NCBI GenBank assembly: GCA_027310565.1 | Contig: DAIDAP010000006.1 | Location: forward strand, 1-46,940 | Length of the DNA: 46,940 nucleotides | Source of the DNA: Chloroflexota bacterium | GTDB taxonomy: Bacteria > Chloroflexota > Limnocylindria > P2-11E | Direction: 5' to 3' | In this document: piece by piece, positions 14,962 to 27,886 of the stretch | Layout: every line of letters starts with the position of its first letter | How positions within the stretch are numbered: the stretch's first letter is position 1 | The notes under the pieces: model-generated | Told to the model about the DNA's origin: nothing | Database searches by the model: none | The model's input: the letters and a program-made list of their open reading frames with translations, nothing else | Position numbers and translations under genes: made by a program

Positions 14962-16953
14962 GTCGCGTCCGACGTCGACGGCCGGCGGCGCGTCGTCATC
15001 GACGCGGTGTCGCCGGCCGTTGCGCCGGCCGACGGGGCGCGTCATCCGGTGAAGCGCGTCGTCGGCGAGACGCTCTCGGTGGAGGCCGACGTCCTCGCCG
15101 ACGGCCACGAGCACCTGCGCTGCGTCGTGCAGCACCGCCCGGCCGGCGGCGCGACGTGGAGCGAGACGGAGATGCGCGCGCTCGGGAACGACCGCTGGCG
15201 CGCGGACCTGGCCTTCCCGGCCGTCGGTCGGTACGCGTACCGGCTGGCGGCGTGGATCGACCGCTTCGCGACGTGGTCCGACGAGCTCGCGAAGCGCGCG
15301 GCGGCCGGCGAGGACCTCACGGCGGAGCTGGGGACCGGCGCCCGCATCGTGCGCGCGGCCGCGGACGCGGCGAGCGGCGGCGATCGCGAGGCGCTGCTCG
15401 CCCACGCGGAGCGCCTCGCCGCCGGGCGCGACGGCGCGACGGCGGCATCCGAGCCGGACCTCGTCGCGCTGATGCGCCGGTACGACCCGCGTCCGCACGT
15501 GACGACGCCGCCGTCCGAGGTGCCGGTGACGGTCGAGCGCGAACGCGCGCGCTTCAGCACCTGGTACGAGCTCTTCCCGCGCTCGGCCGGACCGGCGGAG
15601 CGCCACGGCACGCTCGCGGACGTGCGCCTGCGGCTGCCGCTCGTCGAGCGGATGGGCTTCGACGTGCTCTACCTCCCGCCGATCCATCCGATCGGGACGA
15701 CCGAGCGCCGCGGCCCGAACAACACCGCCTCGCACGACGCGCGCGACACCGGCAGCCCGTGGGCCATCGGCGCGCCCGCCGGCGGCCACGACGCGATCCA
15801 CCCCGAGCTCGGCACGCTCGACGACCTGCGCGCGCTCGTCGCGGACGCGCGTGGGCGCGGCATCGACGTCGCGCTCGACCTCGCCTTCCAGTGCTCCCCC
15901 GACCACCCCTACGTGCGCGACCACCCGCAGTGGTTCCGCCGCCGCCCCGACGGGACGGTGCGGTACGCGGAGAATCCGCCGAAGAAGTACCGCGACGTCT
16001 ACCCGTTCGACTTCGAGACCGAGGACTGGCGCGCGCTGTGGGACGAGCTCCTGCGCGTCACGCTGTTCTGGGTCGAGCAGGGCATCCGCGTCTTCCGCGC
16101 CGACAACCCGCACACGAAGCCGTTCGCGTTCTGGGAGTGGCTCATCGATCGGGTGCGGGCGGCGTGTCCCGAGGTGATCTTCCTCTCCGAGGCCTTCACC
16201 CGCCCGAAGGTGATGTACCGGCTCGCGAAGCTCGGCTTCACGCAGTCCTACACGTACTTCGCGTGGCGCACCTCGAAGCGCGAGCTCGAGCGGTACTTCA
16301 CCGAGCTCACCCGCACGCCGGTCCGCGAGTTCTTCCGGCCGAACCTGTGGCCGAACACGCCCGACGTCCTCACCGAGCAGCTCCAGTTCGGCGGCAGGCC
16401 CGCGTTCGTCACCCGCGTCGTGCTCGCCGCGACGCTCGGGGCGAGCTACGGCATCTACGGTCCCGCGTTCGAGCTCGTCGAGCAGCGCGCCGTCGCGCCG
16501 GGGAGCGAGGAGTACCTCGACTCCGAGAAGTACCAGCGGCGCGCCTGGGACTGGGGCGAGCGGTCCGGCATCCGCGAGGTGATCGCGCTCCTCAACCGCA
16601 TCCGCCGCGCGAACCCCGCGCTGCAGACCGACCGCGGGCTGCGCTTCCACGCGACCGACAACGAGGCGCTCATCGCGTACAGCAAACGGAGCGCCGACGG
16701 CGCGAACGTCATCCTGACGGTCGTGAACCTCGACCCGCACCACGCGCAGGCCGGCTTCGTCGAGTGCGACCTCGCCGAGCTCGGGCTCGACACGGACGAC
16801 GCGTTCCAGGTGCACGATCTGCTCGGCGGCGGGCGGTACCTGTGGCGCGGCGCGCGCAACCACGTCGATCTCCGGCCGGACGGACTGCCCGCGCACGTCT
16901 TCACGGTCAGGAGGCGGACACGGACCGAGCGTGACTTCGACTACTACGAGTAG
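14902..16953 (+). CDS. glgE: Alpha-1,4-glucan:maltose-1-phosphate maltosyltransferase
   Basis: A GH13_3 enzyme of about 683 residues that adds maltosyl units from maltose-1-phosphate to alpha-glucan. Domains: N-terminal beta-sandwich (from RRVVIDAVSP), a helical insert, the catalytic barrel and a C-terminal beta domain. Barrel motifs are PPIHPIG, VFRADNPHTKPF (nucleophile Asp) and FLSEAFTRPK (acid Glu), close to known GlgE sites. The family N-terminus normally starts 5-15 residues before RRVVIDAVSP; GTG at 14902 is the only standard codon there and gives 24 extra residues. It lacks its own Shine-Dalgarno site, so coupling to the small ORF is likely. It overlaps treS by 23 bases. Confidence 0.93.
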   Translation: MGPRRVRPPRAAASRTAAPTVASDVDGRRRVVIDAVSPAVAPADGARHPVKRVVGETLSVEADVLADGHEHLRCVVQHRPAGGATWSETEMRALGNDRWRADLAFPAVGRYAYRLAAWIDRFATWSDELAKRAAAGEDLTAELGTGARIVRAAADAASGGDREALLAHAERLAAGRDGATAASEPDLVALMRRYDPRPHVTTPPSEVPVTVERERARFSTWYELFPRSAGPAERHGTLADVRLRLPLVERMGFDVLYLPPIHPIGTTERRGPNNTASHDARDTGSPWAIGAPAGGHDAIHPELGTLDDLRALVADARGRGIDVALDLAFQCSPDHPYVRDHPQWFRRRPDGTVRYAENPPKKYRDVYPFDFETEDWRALWDELLRVTLFWVEQGIRVFRADNPHTKPFAFWEWLIDRVRAACPEVIFLSEAFTRPKVMYRLAKLGFTQSYTYFAWRTSKRELERYFTELTRTPVREFFRPNLWPNTPDVLTEQLQFGGRPAFVTRVVLAATLGASYGIYGPAFELVEQRAVAPGSEEYLDSEKYQRRAWDWGERSGIREVIALLNRIRRANPALQTDRGLRFHATDNEALIAYSKRSADGANVILTVVNLDPHHAQAGFVECDLAELGLDTDDAFQVHDLLGGGRYLWRGARNHVDLRPDGLPAHVFTVRRRTRTERDFDYYE

Positions 16954-19900
16954 CCTCCGCGGCAGGCGCCGCGGCACGGCGGCCGCGGCGCTCGACGGCG
17001 ATCCGCTCTGGTACAAGGACGCGATCGTCTACGAGCTGCACGTGCGCTCGTTCTTCGACGCGAACGGCGACGGCATCGGCGACTTCCGCGGGCTCATCGA
17101 AAAGCTCGACTACCTGCAGGACCTCGGCGTCACCGCGCTGTGGCTGCTGCCGTTCTACCCCTCGCCGCTGAAGGACGACGGCTACGACATCTCCGACTAC
17201 ACCGACGTGAACCCGATGTACGGGTCGCTCGCCGACGTGCGTGCGTTCGTCGCCGAGGCGCACGCGCGCGGGCTGCGGGTCGTCACCGAGCTGGTGGCGA
17301 ACCACACCTCCGACCAGCACCCCTGGTTCCAGCGCGCGCGGCGCGCCAAGCCCGGGTCGGCCGCGCGCGACTTCTACGTGTGGAGCGATACGCCCGAGCG
17401 CTACCGCGACGCCCGCGTCATCTTCCGCGACTTCGAGGCGTCGAACTGGACGTGGGACCCGGTCGCGCGCGCGTACTACTGGCACCGCTTCTACGCGCAC
17501 CAGCCCGACCTGAACTACGAGCACCCGGCGGTCCGGCGCGAGCTCATGCGCGTCCTCGACTTCTGGTTCGCGGCCGGCGTCGACGGGCTGCGCCTCGACG
17601 CGGTCCCGTACCTCTTCGAGCGCGAGGGGACCACCTGCGAGAACCTGCCCGAGACGCACGCGCTCCTGAAGGAGCTGCGCGCGCACGTCGACGCGTCGTT
17701 CGACGGCCGCATGCTCCTGGCGGAGGCGAACCAGTGGCCCGAGGACGCCGCCGCGTACTTCGGCAGCGGCGACGAGTGCCACGTCTGCTTCCACTTCCCG
17801 CTCATGCCGCGCCTCTTCATGTCGCTGCGCATGGAGGACCGCTTCCCGATCGTCGACATCCTCGAGCAGACGCCGCCGATCCCCGACGGCGCGCAGTGGG
17901 GCATCTTCCTGCGCAACCACGACGAGCTCACGCTGGAGATGGTCACCGACGAGGAGCGCGACTACATGTACCGCACCTACACGCTGGACCCCGAGGCGCG
18001 CATCAACCTCGGCATCCGGCGGCGCCTCGCGCCGCTGCTCGCGAACAACCGCCGCCGCATCGAGCTCATGAACGGCCTGCTCTTCTCGCTCCCCGGCACC
18101 CCGTTCATCTATTACGGCGACGAGATCGGCATGGGCGACAACATCTACCTCGGCGATCGCGACGGCGTGCGCGCGCCGATGCAGTGGAACAGCGACCGCA
18201 ACGCGGGCTTCTCGCAGGCGAATCGCCAGCGGCTGTTCCTGCCGGTCGTCGTCGACCCCGAGTACCACTACGAGGCGGTCAACGTCGAGACGCAGCTCGC
18301 GAACCCGCAGTCGCTGCTCGGCTGGATGCGCAGGCTCATCACGCTCCGCAAGCAGCACCCGGCCTTCGGCCGCGGCACGTTCGAGCTCCTCCATCCCGAC
18401 AACCGCAAGGTGCTGGCGTTCCTGCGCCGCACCGACGCGGAGCGCATCCTCGTCGTCGCGAACCTGTCGCGCTTCGCGCAGCCGATGTCGCTCGACCTCT
18501 CGACGCTGCGGGGCGCCACCCCGGTGGAGCTCTTCGGGCGCACGCCCTTCCCGCCGATCGGCGAGCTCCCCTACCTGCTTACGCTCGGGCCGCACTCCTT
18601 CTACTGGTTCTCGCTCGAGGAGGCGCCGGCACCCGCCGCCGAGGGGGGCCGCACGCGCGCCGCGTCGCCGCTCGCCCTCGGGCAGCGGTGGCAGGAGCCA
18701 CCCGGGCCCCGGCTGCGCCGCGCCCTCGCGGAGCGGCTGCCGGCGTACGTCGCCGAGCGGCGCTGGTTCGGCGGGAAGACGCGCCGCATCCGCACGGCGT
18801 CGTTCCGGGAGCTGCTCCCGCTCGGGAGCGCGGGGCACCGCTTCTACCTCGGCCTCGCCGAGCTCGGCTACACCGACGGCGAGCCCGACACCTACCTCGT
18901 GCCGTTCGGACTCGCCGGCGCGGCGCGCGCCGGGGAGATCGCGGCGCGCGCCCCGGACGCGCTCATCGCGCCGGTCGCCGGCGAGGACGCGTCGATCGTC
19001 GACGCGACGGCGGATCCGGACTTCGGCGCGGCCCTCCTCGACGCGATCGCCAGGCGCCGCCGCTCCCGCGGGCAGGCCGGGGCGCTCGTCGCGGAGCCGA
19101 CGGCGGCGTTCGCGGCGCTGCGCTCGGGGGTCGAGGCGGGACCGACGCTGGCGCGGATCGAGCAGAGCAACAACTCGCTCGTGTTCGGCGAGCGGCTCAT
19201 GCTCAAGCTCTTCCGCCGGCTCGAGCCCGGCACCAACCCCGAGCTCGAGATCGGGCGCGCGCTCACCGCCGCCCGCTTCGCGCACGCCGCGACCACCGCC
19301 GGAAGCATCGAGTACCGGCCGGACCGCGGCGAGCCCCTCACCGTCGCGGTGCTGCAGGGCTACGTCCCGAGCGAGGGCGACGCGTGGCGGCTGGCGCTCG
19401 CCGCCTTCGAGGACTTCGCGGCGCGCGTCGCGGCGCAGCCCGCGCCGCCGGCGCCGGCGAGCGACGCCGCCGCCCTGCTCGCGCTCGCCGGCGTCCCCGC
19501 ACCGGCCGACGCCGGCGCGGCCATCGGACCCTTCCTGGAGCGCGCGGCGCTCCTGGGCCGGCGCACCGCGGAGCTGCACGCGGCGCTCGCGGCGGTCGAC
19601 GACCCCGCGTTCGCGCCGGAGCCCTTCGGCCAGCTCTACCAGCGGTCGCTCTCGCAGTCGATGCACGCGCTCGCCGCCCGCGCGCTCGACGCGCTGCGGG
19701 CGGCCCGCGTCGCCGACGACGCCCGCGACGACGCCCGGGCGGTGCTCGCGGCCGGGACGCGGCTCGAGGAGCGCTTCCGCGCGCTGCGCGGCCGCACGCT
19801 CGAGCTCACGCGCATCCGCACGCACGGCGACCTGCACCTCGGCCAGGTGCTGGCGACGCCGTCCGACTTCGTGTTCATCGACTTCGAGGGCGAGCCGGCG

Positions 19901-20238
19901 CGCAGCGTGCACGATCGCCGGCTGAAGCAGCCGGCGCTGCGCGACGTCGCCGGCGTGGTCCGCTCGTTCGCGTACGCCGCCGAGGCCGGCGCGCGCGCCG
20001 CCACGGGCGACGTGCGCGGCTGGGCCGCGGTCTGGCGCGCGCGGACCGCGGCGCGCTACCTGGCCGCGTACCTCGAGGCGTCGCGCGGCGCGGCCTTCGT
20101 CCCGCCGCGCGAGGACGACCTCCGCGTGCTCCTCGACGCGCTCGTCCTGGAGAAGGCACTCTACGAGCTGCTGTACGAGCTCAACAACCGTCCGGACTGG
20201 GTTGGCGTGCCGCTCGCGGGTCTGCGGGAGCTGCTGCG

Positions 20239-20242
<4 letters not shown>
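16931..20242 (+). CDS. treS: Trehalose synthase fused to maltokinase (TreS-Mak)
   Basis: A 1103-residue bifunctional protein. Residues about 25-570 are GH13_16 trehalose synthase (trehalose to maltose isomerisation): GLRLDAVPYL (nucleophile), LLAEANQWP (acid/base) and LRNHDELT. After a short linker, residues about 600-1103 are a maltokinase that makes maltose-1-phosphate with ATP: RLPAYVAERRWFGGKTR at its start, RTHGDLHLGQVL (catalytic loop) and FIDFEGEP (metal-binding Asp). Start GTG 16931 lies inside the end of glgE; the stop overlaps glgB as ATGA. The fusion is known in several bacterial phyla and channels trehalose into the GlgE pathway. Confidence 0.95.
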
Positions 20243-22163
<1,921 letters not shown>

Positions 22164-22167
<4 letters not shown>

Positions 22168-24575
22168 GCGAGCGCTTCGTCTGCGTCCACGCGCACTTCT
22201 ACCAGCCGCCGCGCGAGAACCCGTGGCTCGAGGCCGTCGAGCTGCAGGACTCCGCGTTCCCCTTCCACGACTGGAACGAGCGCATCACCGAGCAGTGCTA
22301 CGCGCCCAACGGCGCCTCGCGGATCCTCGACGGCGAGGGCCGCATCGTGGACATCGTCAACAACTACGCGCAGATCAGCCACAACTTCGGCCCGACGCTC
22401 CTGGCGTGGCTCGAGCAGCGCCGGCCGGACGTCTACGCGAGCGTGATCGCCGCCGACGCGCTGTCGCGGCAGCGCTTCGACGGGCACGGCTCGGCGATGG
22501 CGCAGGCCTACAACCACATGATCATGCCCCTCGCGAACGCGCGCGATAAGCGCACGCAGGTGATCTGGGGCATCGCCGACTTCCGCCGCCGCTACGGCCG
22601 CGCGCCCGAGGGGATGTGGCTCCCCGAGACCGCGGTGGACCTGGAGACGCTCGCGATCCTCGCCGAGCACGGCATCCGCTTCACGGTGCTCGCGCCGTCG
22701 CAGGCGGCGCGCGTGCGGCGACGCGGCGCGCGGACGTGGCGCGACGTCTCCGGCTCGCGGATCGACCCGTCGCGCGCGTACACGGTGCGGCTCCGCGGCG
22801 GCTCGTCCCAGATCGCGGTGTTCTTCTACGACGGCCCGATCTCGCGCGCGGTGGCCTTCGAGGGGCTCCTCGAGAGCGGCGAGCGCTTCACCGGCCGGCT
22901 CATGTCGGCGTTCGACGACGCGCGCACCTGGCCGCAACTCGCGCACATCGCGACCGACGGCGAGACCTACGGCCACCACCACACCAGCGGCGACATGGCG
23001 CTCGCGTACGCGCTGCGCCAGATCGAGTCGCGCGAGGACGTGCGGCTCACGACCTACGGCGAGTTCCTGCGGCGCTTCCCGCCGACGCACGAGGTGGAGA
23101 TCGTCGAGAACACCGCGTGGAGCTGCGTCCACGGGGTCGGCCGCTGGTGGACCGGCTGCGGCTGCAACACCGGCCGGCCCGGATGGAATCAGGAGTGGCG
23201 CCAGCCTCTGCGCGAGGCGCTGGACCATCTGCGCGACGCGCTCGCGCCGGCGTTCGAGGCCGGCGGAGGCGAGCTCCTCGGCGACGTCTGGGCGGCGCGC
23301 GACGCCTACATCGACGTCATCCTCGACCGCTCCGCCGCGACGCGCGGCTCGTTCCTGCTCGAGCACGCCGCGCGGCCGCTCGGGCCCGAGGAGCAGGCCC
23401 GCATGTGGAAGTGGCTCGAGCTGCAGCGCCAGACGATGCTCATGTACACGAGCTGCGGGTGGTTCTTCGACGAGATCTCGGGCATCGAGACCGTCCAGGT
23501 CCTGCGGTACGCCGGCCGCGCGCTGCAGCTCGCACGCGACCTCGGCGTCGGCGAGCACGTGGAGGCTCGCTTCCTCGACCTGCTCGCCGGCGCGCGCAGC
23601 AACATCGCCGAGCAGGGCGACGGGCGCGCGATCTTCGAGCGCCACGTTCGGCCCGCGACGGTCGACCTCGCGAAGGTGGGCGCGCACTACGCGATCACGT
23701 CGCTCTTCGACGGGTACGGCGAACGCTCGCGCATCTACTGCTACCGCGTCGAGCGGATGGAGCAGGAGCTCCTCTCGACGGGCATGGCGAAGCTCGCCAC
23801 CGGGCGCGTCCGCGTCTCGAGCGCGATCACGGAGGAGGCCGAGCTCCTGTCCTACGCCGTGCTGCACCTCGGCGACCACAACGTCCACGGGGCGGTCCGG
23901 CCCACGCGCGGCGACGAGCGCTACGCCGAGATGCGCAAGGGGCTGCGCGCGGCATTCGACCGCGGCGAGTACCCCGAGGTCATCCGCCTCATCGATCGAC
24001 ACTTCGCCGGCGGGACGTACTCGCTGAAGCAGCTCTTCCGTGACGACCAGCGGCGCATCATCGACGAGATCCTGCACGGCACGCTCGCGGCGGCCGAGGC
24101 GTCGTACCGCCAGGTGTACGAGCGTCACGCGCCGCTCATGCGCTTCCTGCGCGACATCAGCACGCCGCAGCCGGAGGCGCTGCTGGTGGCCGCGGGCTTC
24201 GTGCTCGACGCCGAGCTGCGCGCCGCGCTCGGCGCGGAGCCGCTCGACCTCACCCGGATCAGGGCGCTCGTCGCCGAGGTGGACAGCTGGGGCATCCCGC
24301 TCAAAAGCGAGGAGCTCGGCTACGTGCTCGAGAAGAAGATCGACGGCCTCGCCGAGCGGCTCGCCGAGCGGCCGCGCGCGATGGAGGTCCTCGAGGAGCT
24401 CGACTCGGCCGCGCAGCTCGCGCGCGCGCTGCCGTTCCGCGCGGACCTGTGGAAGGCGCAGAACGTCTACCACGCGCTGCGTTCCACCGCGGCCGAGATG
24501 GACGGGGAGAAGGACGACGCGGACTGGCTCGCGCACTACCGCAGGCTCGGCGAGGCGCTCGGGGTGCGTCCTTGA
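22164..24575 (+). CDS. GH57-family glycoside hydrolase with DUF3536 domain
   Basis: An 803-residue GH57-type protein. Residues 1-300 form the catalytic barrel: HAHFYQPPRENPW (conserved region 1), GMWLPETAVDLETL (the Glu is the likely nucleophile) and HIATDGETYGHHH (the Asp is the likely acid). The remainder is the DUF3536 region, with WSCVHGVGRWWTGCGC and a largely helical C-terminus. Relatives are annotated as alpha-amylase/4-alpha-glucanotransferase-like, but the reaction is not settled. Its place after glgB in a glgE operon suggests trimming or transfer on alpha-glucan. No signal peptide, so cytoplasmic. It converges on treT with a 37-base gap. Confidence 0.9.
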
Positions 24576-24612
24576 GTCCTGGCCGGGAGCGTGAAGGGGT
24601 GGCGCGCGACGC

Positions 24613-25848
24613 TCAGCGCGGCGCGACCAGATCCGCGTAGAGGCGCAGGTGATCGCGCAGCATGCGCGTCACCAGGAACCGTCGCCGCACCGTCTCGCGA
24701 CCGGCGTCCCCGAGCCTCCGGCGCAGCCCCTCGTCGGACAGGAGGCGCACGCAGCGGTCCGCGCACTCCGCGACGTCGGCGACGAGGAAGCCGTCGGCGC
24801 CGTCGGTGATCTGGAGCGCGATCCCGCCGGCGTTGCCGCCCACGACCGGCACGCCCTTCCACAGCGACTCGCTCACGGCGAGGCCGAAGCCCTCGCGCAG
24901 CGACTTGAGGATGCCCACGCTGGCCGCGCGCTGGAAGGCGTTCACGTCGCGCGCGTCGACGCCGTCGACGTTGGTGAGGATGCGCACGCGCGGCTCGCCG
25001 GCGGCGTGCGCGCGCGCGCGCTCGAGGTACGCCACGCCCTCGGGATCGTCGTCGGCGAGCCCGCCGACGAGCGCGAGCTGCGCGTCCGGGACGCGCCGGC
25101 GCACGATGCGGAACGCGTCGATGACCCCGAGCGGGTCCTTCCACGGATCGAACCGGGCGACCTGCACGAGCAGCGGGGACCGCGGGTCGACGTCGAAGCG
25201 TCGCAGCGTCGCCGCGACCACGCCGTCGTGCAGGTGGACGTTCTTCTCCGAGAGCGGGTCGATCGCCGGCGCGATGAGGCGCACGCGCGAGCGGTCGACC
25301 GACGCGGGCACGAAGGCCTCGATGGTGAAGACCATCGCGTCGTGCTCCTGGACGTACGGGAGGAGGAGCGCGAGCGCGGACGGGTGGGAGGTGGTGAGGT
25401 CGATGTGGCAGCGCCAGATCCACCTCGGGCGTCCGTCGGCGTTGAAGTGCCGCAGCGCGACGACCTGCGGATCGTGCGCGACGACGACGTCGGCTGCGGG
25501 CAGCTTCGGCGACTGGCGCCGGGCGACCGATTGCAGGAGCGCGCGCTGCGTCGTGCTCAGGTCGAGCGGCATGCCCTGGAGCGCGTTGTGGAGCCGCTTG
25601 GTGGCGTCGAAGAACACCGCGGGCGCGCTGATGGTCCACCACTGGGAGTCGAGGCCGACGCCGCGCTCGAGCGGCACCAGGCTCTGCAGCAGCTCGGCGA
25701 CGCCGCCGCCGTACGCGGTCGCGTTCACGTGGACGACGCGCGCGCCGCGCAGGCGCTCGGCGAGCGCGCCGATCTCGGCCATCTCGTCGTCGGCGGAGAT
25801 GCCGCGGTACGCATCGAGCGCGAGCCTGCGGAGGGGGACCCGCTTCAC
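24613..25848 (-). CDS. treT: TreT-like trehalose synthase (GT4 glycosyltransferase)
   Basis: A 411-residue GT4 protein of the trehalose glycosyl-transferring synthase type, which condenses NDP-glucose with glucose to trehalose. Seen: VVHVNATAYGGGVAELL near residue 35, RCHIDLTTSHPSAL, VARFDPWKDPLGVIDAF (donor-binding) and KSLREGFGLAVSESLWKG (the E-x7-E motif) near residue 310. GTG at 25848 overlaps the yihY stop as GTGA; upstream frame is a shadow of yihY. It closes a leftward operon that begins at the SDR. Other GT4 enzymes are possible, but the GGGVAELL and WKD blocks favour TreT. Confidence 0.8.
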   Translation of the reverse strand: MKRVPLRRLALDAYRGISADDEMAEIGALAERLRGARVVHVNATAYGGGVAELLQSLVPLERGVGLDSQWWTISAPAVFFDATKRLHNALQGMPLDLSTTQRALLQSVARRQSPKLPAADVVVAHDPQVVALRHFNADGRPRWIWRCHIDLTTSHPSALALLLPYVQEHDAMVFTIEAFVPASVDRSRVRLIAPAIDPLSEKNVHLHDGVVAATLRRFDVDPRSPLLVQVARFDPWKDPLGVIDAFRIVRRRVPDAQLALVGGLADDDPEGVAYLERARAHAAGEPRVRILTNVDGVDARDVNAFQRAASVGILKSLREGFGLAVSESLWKGVPVVGGNAGGIALQITDGADGFLVADVAECADRCVRLLSDEGLRRRLGDAGRETVRRRFLVTRMLRDHLRLYADLVAPR

Positions 25849-26696
25849 GCCTGACGCGGCTCCCAGCGCGCGCGGCCCGCGGGTGCCAGGAGCGCGTTGC
25901 ACTCCGCTCCGACAAGCACGACGAGCGAGACCAGGTACAGCCAGAGCAGGAACGCGAACGCCGTCCCGAACGTCGTGTACGCGGCCGCCGCCTCCATCGC
26001 GCGGTCGAGGTAGAGGCCGAAGCCCGCGCTGACGATCACGGATCCGACCAGGGCAACGAGCGTGCCGGGGAGCGCCGCGCGGTAGCGCATGCGGACGTTC
26101 GGCAGGCGGTGGTACGCGACGGACATCAGCGCGAAGAAGGCGGCGGCGACGAGCGCGAGCTCGACGGCGTTGATGGCGCCCGCGCCGGCGTCGCCGGCGC
26201 CGACCGCGCTCGCGGCCGCCCGCGCGATGCGACGTCCGGCGGTCACCACGACGAGCGCCGCGAGCGCGACGAGCGGGAGCGCGGCCGCGACCGCGAGGCC
26301 CAGGGCCTGCCGGCGCCACAGCGGGCCGGGCGCGGCGACGTCGTACGCGCGGTTGAGGCCCTTCACGAGCGCGCCGACGCCGCCCGCGACGCCCCAGAGC
26401 GTGCCGGCGAGCCCGAGCGTGAGGAAGCCGCCGGACCGCTCGGCGACCATCCGCGCCGCGACCTCCTCGAGGATCTGGGTGACCGCGGGCGGCAGGAGCG
26501 GGCGCCCCTCCTCGATGAGCCGGGCGAGCAGGCCGGGCAGGCCGATCGCGTCGCCGATGAAGCCGAGCGTCGCGACGAGGAGCAGCAGCAGCGGGACGAG
26601 CGCGAACAGGAACCGGTACGCCATCTCCGCCGCCATCCCGCCGAGGTCGTCCTCGCCGATCTCGCGCACCAGCGCGAGGCCGAAGCGGACGATCAC
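25845..26696 (-). CDS. YihY/BrkB-family inner membrane protein
   Basis: A 283-residue protein of the Virul_fac_BrkB/YihY family (PF03631) with six hydrophobic segments. Recognisable blocks: EMAYRFLFALVPLLLLL near the N-terminus, WGVAGGVGALVKGLNRAYD, YHRLPNVRMRYRAALPGTLVAL and FAFLLWLYLVSLVVLVGAECNA. The family was once called ribonuclease BN, but that is no longer supported; its role is unknown. GTG at 26696 gives the usual family start; the upstream extension is a shadow of the neighbour. It lies 7 bases after the DUF2269 gene and overlaps treT by four. Confidence 0.9.
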   Translation of the reverse strand: MIVRFGLALVREIGEDDLGGMAAEMAYRFLFALVPLLLLLVATLGFIGDAIGLPGLLARLIEEGRPLLPPAVTQILEEVAARMVAERSGGFLTLGLAGTLWGVAGGVGALVKGLNRAYDVAAPGPLWRRQALGLAVAAALPLVALAALVVVTAGRRIARAAASAVGAGDAGAGAINAVELALVAAAFFALMSVAYHRLPNVRMRYRAALPGTLVALVGSVIVSAGFGLYLDRAMEAAAAYTTFGTAFAFLLWLYLVSLVVLVGAECNALLAPAGRARWEPRQA

Positions 26697-26703
26697 GCCA
26701 CGC

Positions 26704-27156
26704 TCACGGCGTCGGCTTGGCCACCATGAGGAACACGATCGCGAGCACCATGAGCGACACGACGATCCCCCAGGCACGGCCGCGCGCCGCGGCGGCCCGG
26801 TACGCGTCGCTCGCCGGGCCGTCGGTCTCGAGCGCGCGCAGCTGCGCGCGGAAGCCCGGCGCGATGAAGGCGAACGCCAGGACGAGCACGAGCGCGTACA
26901 GCGCGAGCGCCCCGGCGATCCAGAACGTCGTGAGCGGATAGCCCGCGCGCAGGGCCATGAAGAGGCCCGTGAGCAGCAGGAGGCCGTAGGCGGGGTTCGC
27001 GAAGCGATCGTCGATGAGCTTGATCGTCCGCATGACGAAGCCGATGTGCTCGGGATCCCGGGCCGAGCGGGCGATCCAGATGCCGTACGACGCGTTGAAC
27101 CCGACCGCGACGATCGCGAGCGTCACGTGGATGAACTTCGTCACGGTGTACTCCAT
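26704..27156 (-). CDS. DUF2269-type integral membrane protein
   Basis: A 150-residue protein with four hydrophobic segments. It begins EYTVTKFIHVTLAIVAVGFN and contains RDPEHIGFVMRTIKLIDDRFANPAYGLLLLTG, the pattern of DUF2269 (PF10027) membrane proteins. His in FIHV and in PEHIG are conserved positions in the family. The function is not known. It stands between the SDR gene (10 bases) and yihY (7 bases), so it belongs to the same operon. Confidence 0.8.
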   Translation of the reverse strand: MEYTVTKFIHVTLAIVAVGFNASYGIWIARSARDPEHIGFVMRTIKLIDDRFANPAYGLLLLTGLFMALRAGYPLTTFWIAGALALYALVLVLAFAFIAPGFRAQLRALETDGPASDAYRAAAARGRAWGIVVSLMVLAIVFLMVAKPTP

Positions 27157-27166
27157 CCGGCCTCCC

Positions 27167-27886
27167 TCACGTCCGCGCGGTGACCGGGATCGCGGCGCCC
27201 GTCACGCCGCTCGCCTCCGCCGAGCAGAGGAAGCGGATGAGCGCGCCGAGCTCGGCCGGCGTGACCCACGCGGCCGGGTCGGCCTTCGGCATGTTCGCGC
27301 GGTTGACGGGATGGTCGATGGTGGACGGCAGCACGACGTTCGCGGTGATGCCCTCGCCCTTGAGCTCGGCCGCGAGCGACTCGGTCCAGCGGATGAGCGC
27401 GCCCTTCGCCATCGCGTACCCGGCGCCGCTGCGCCGGCCCTGCAGACCGGCGAGCGCGCCGACGGTCACGATGCGGCCGTAGCCGCGCGCGCGCATCGGC
27501 CGCACGCACGCGGCGGTCGCGGTGACCGCGGTGCGGACGTTCGCCGCCCAGAGCCGCTCGATCCCCTCGAGGTCGAGCGCCGAGCCCGCCGCGTACCCTC
27601 CGGCGAGGTTCGCGAGCGCGTCCACCCTCCCCCACGCTCGCAGCACCCCGTCGACGAAGGCCGTCATTGCGGCCGCGTCCGCCGGATCGGCCGTATCGGC
27701 GATGAGATGCGGCGCATCGGAAGAGCCGACACGATCGCCGAGTGACGCGCGCAGCTCGCCCGCCCTGTCCAGGTCGCGGACGGGCATCGCGACGTGCGCG
27801 CCGGCCTCGAGGAACATCCGCACGACCGTGCGCCCGAGGTTCCCGGTGGCCCCCGTGACGACCACCGCACGATCCGAGAACGACAT
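27167..27886 (-). CDS. SDR-family oxidoreductase resembling dihydropteridine reductase
   Basis: A 239-residue classical-length short-chain dehydrogenase. Cofactor loop TGATGNLG is near residue 11 and active-site YAMAK near 158. The catalytic Ser position (13 before Tyr) is Ala, in VGALAGLQG. This substitution, the block NLAGGYAAGS, and VLPSTIDHPVNRANMPKAD..AW match the pattern of eukaryotic quinoid dihydropteridine reductase (LPVTLDTPMNRKSMPEADF, AGAKAAL), which also lacks that Ser. So NAD(P)H-dependent reduction of a quinonoid pterin or similar substrate is possible; substrate is inference. First gene of the SDR-DUF2269-yihY-treT operon; ATG at 27886. Confidence 0.85.
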   Translation of the reverse strand: MSFSDRAVVVTGATGNLGRTVVRMFLEAGAHVAMPVRDLDRAGELRASLGDRVGSSDAPHLIADTADPADAAAMTAFVDGVLRAWGRVDALANLAGGYAAGSALDLEGIERLWAANVRTAVTATAACVRPMRARGYGRIVTVGALAGLQGRRSGAGYAMAKGALIRWTESLAAELKGEGITANVVLPSTIDHPVNRANMPKADPAAWVTPAELGALIRFLCSAEASGVTGAAIPVTART

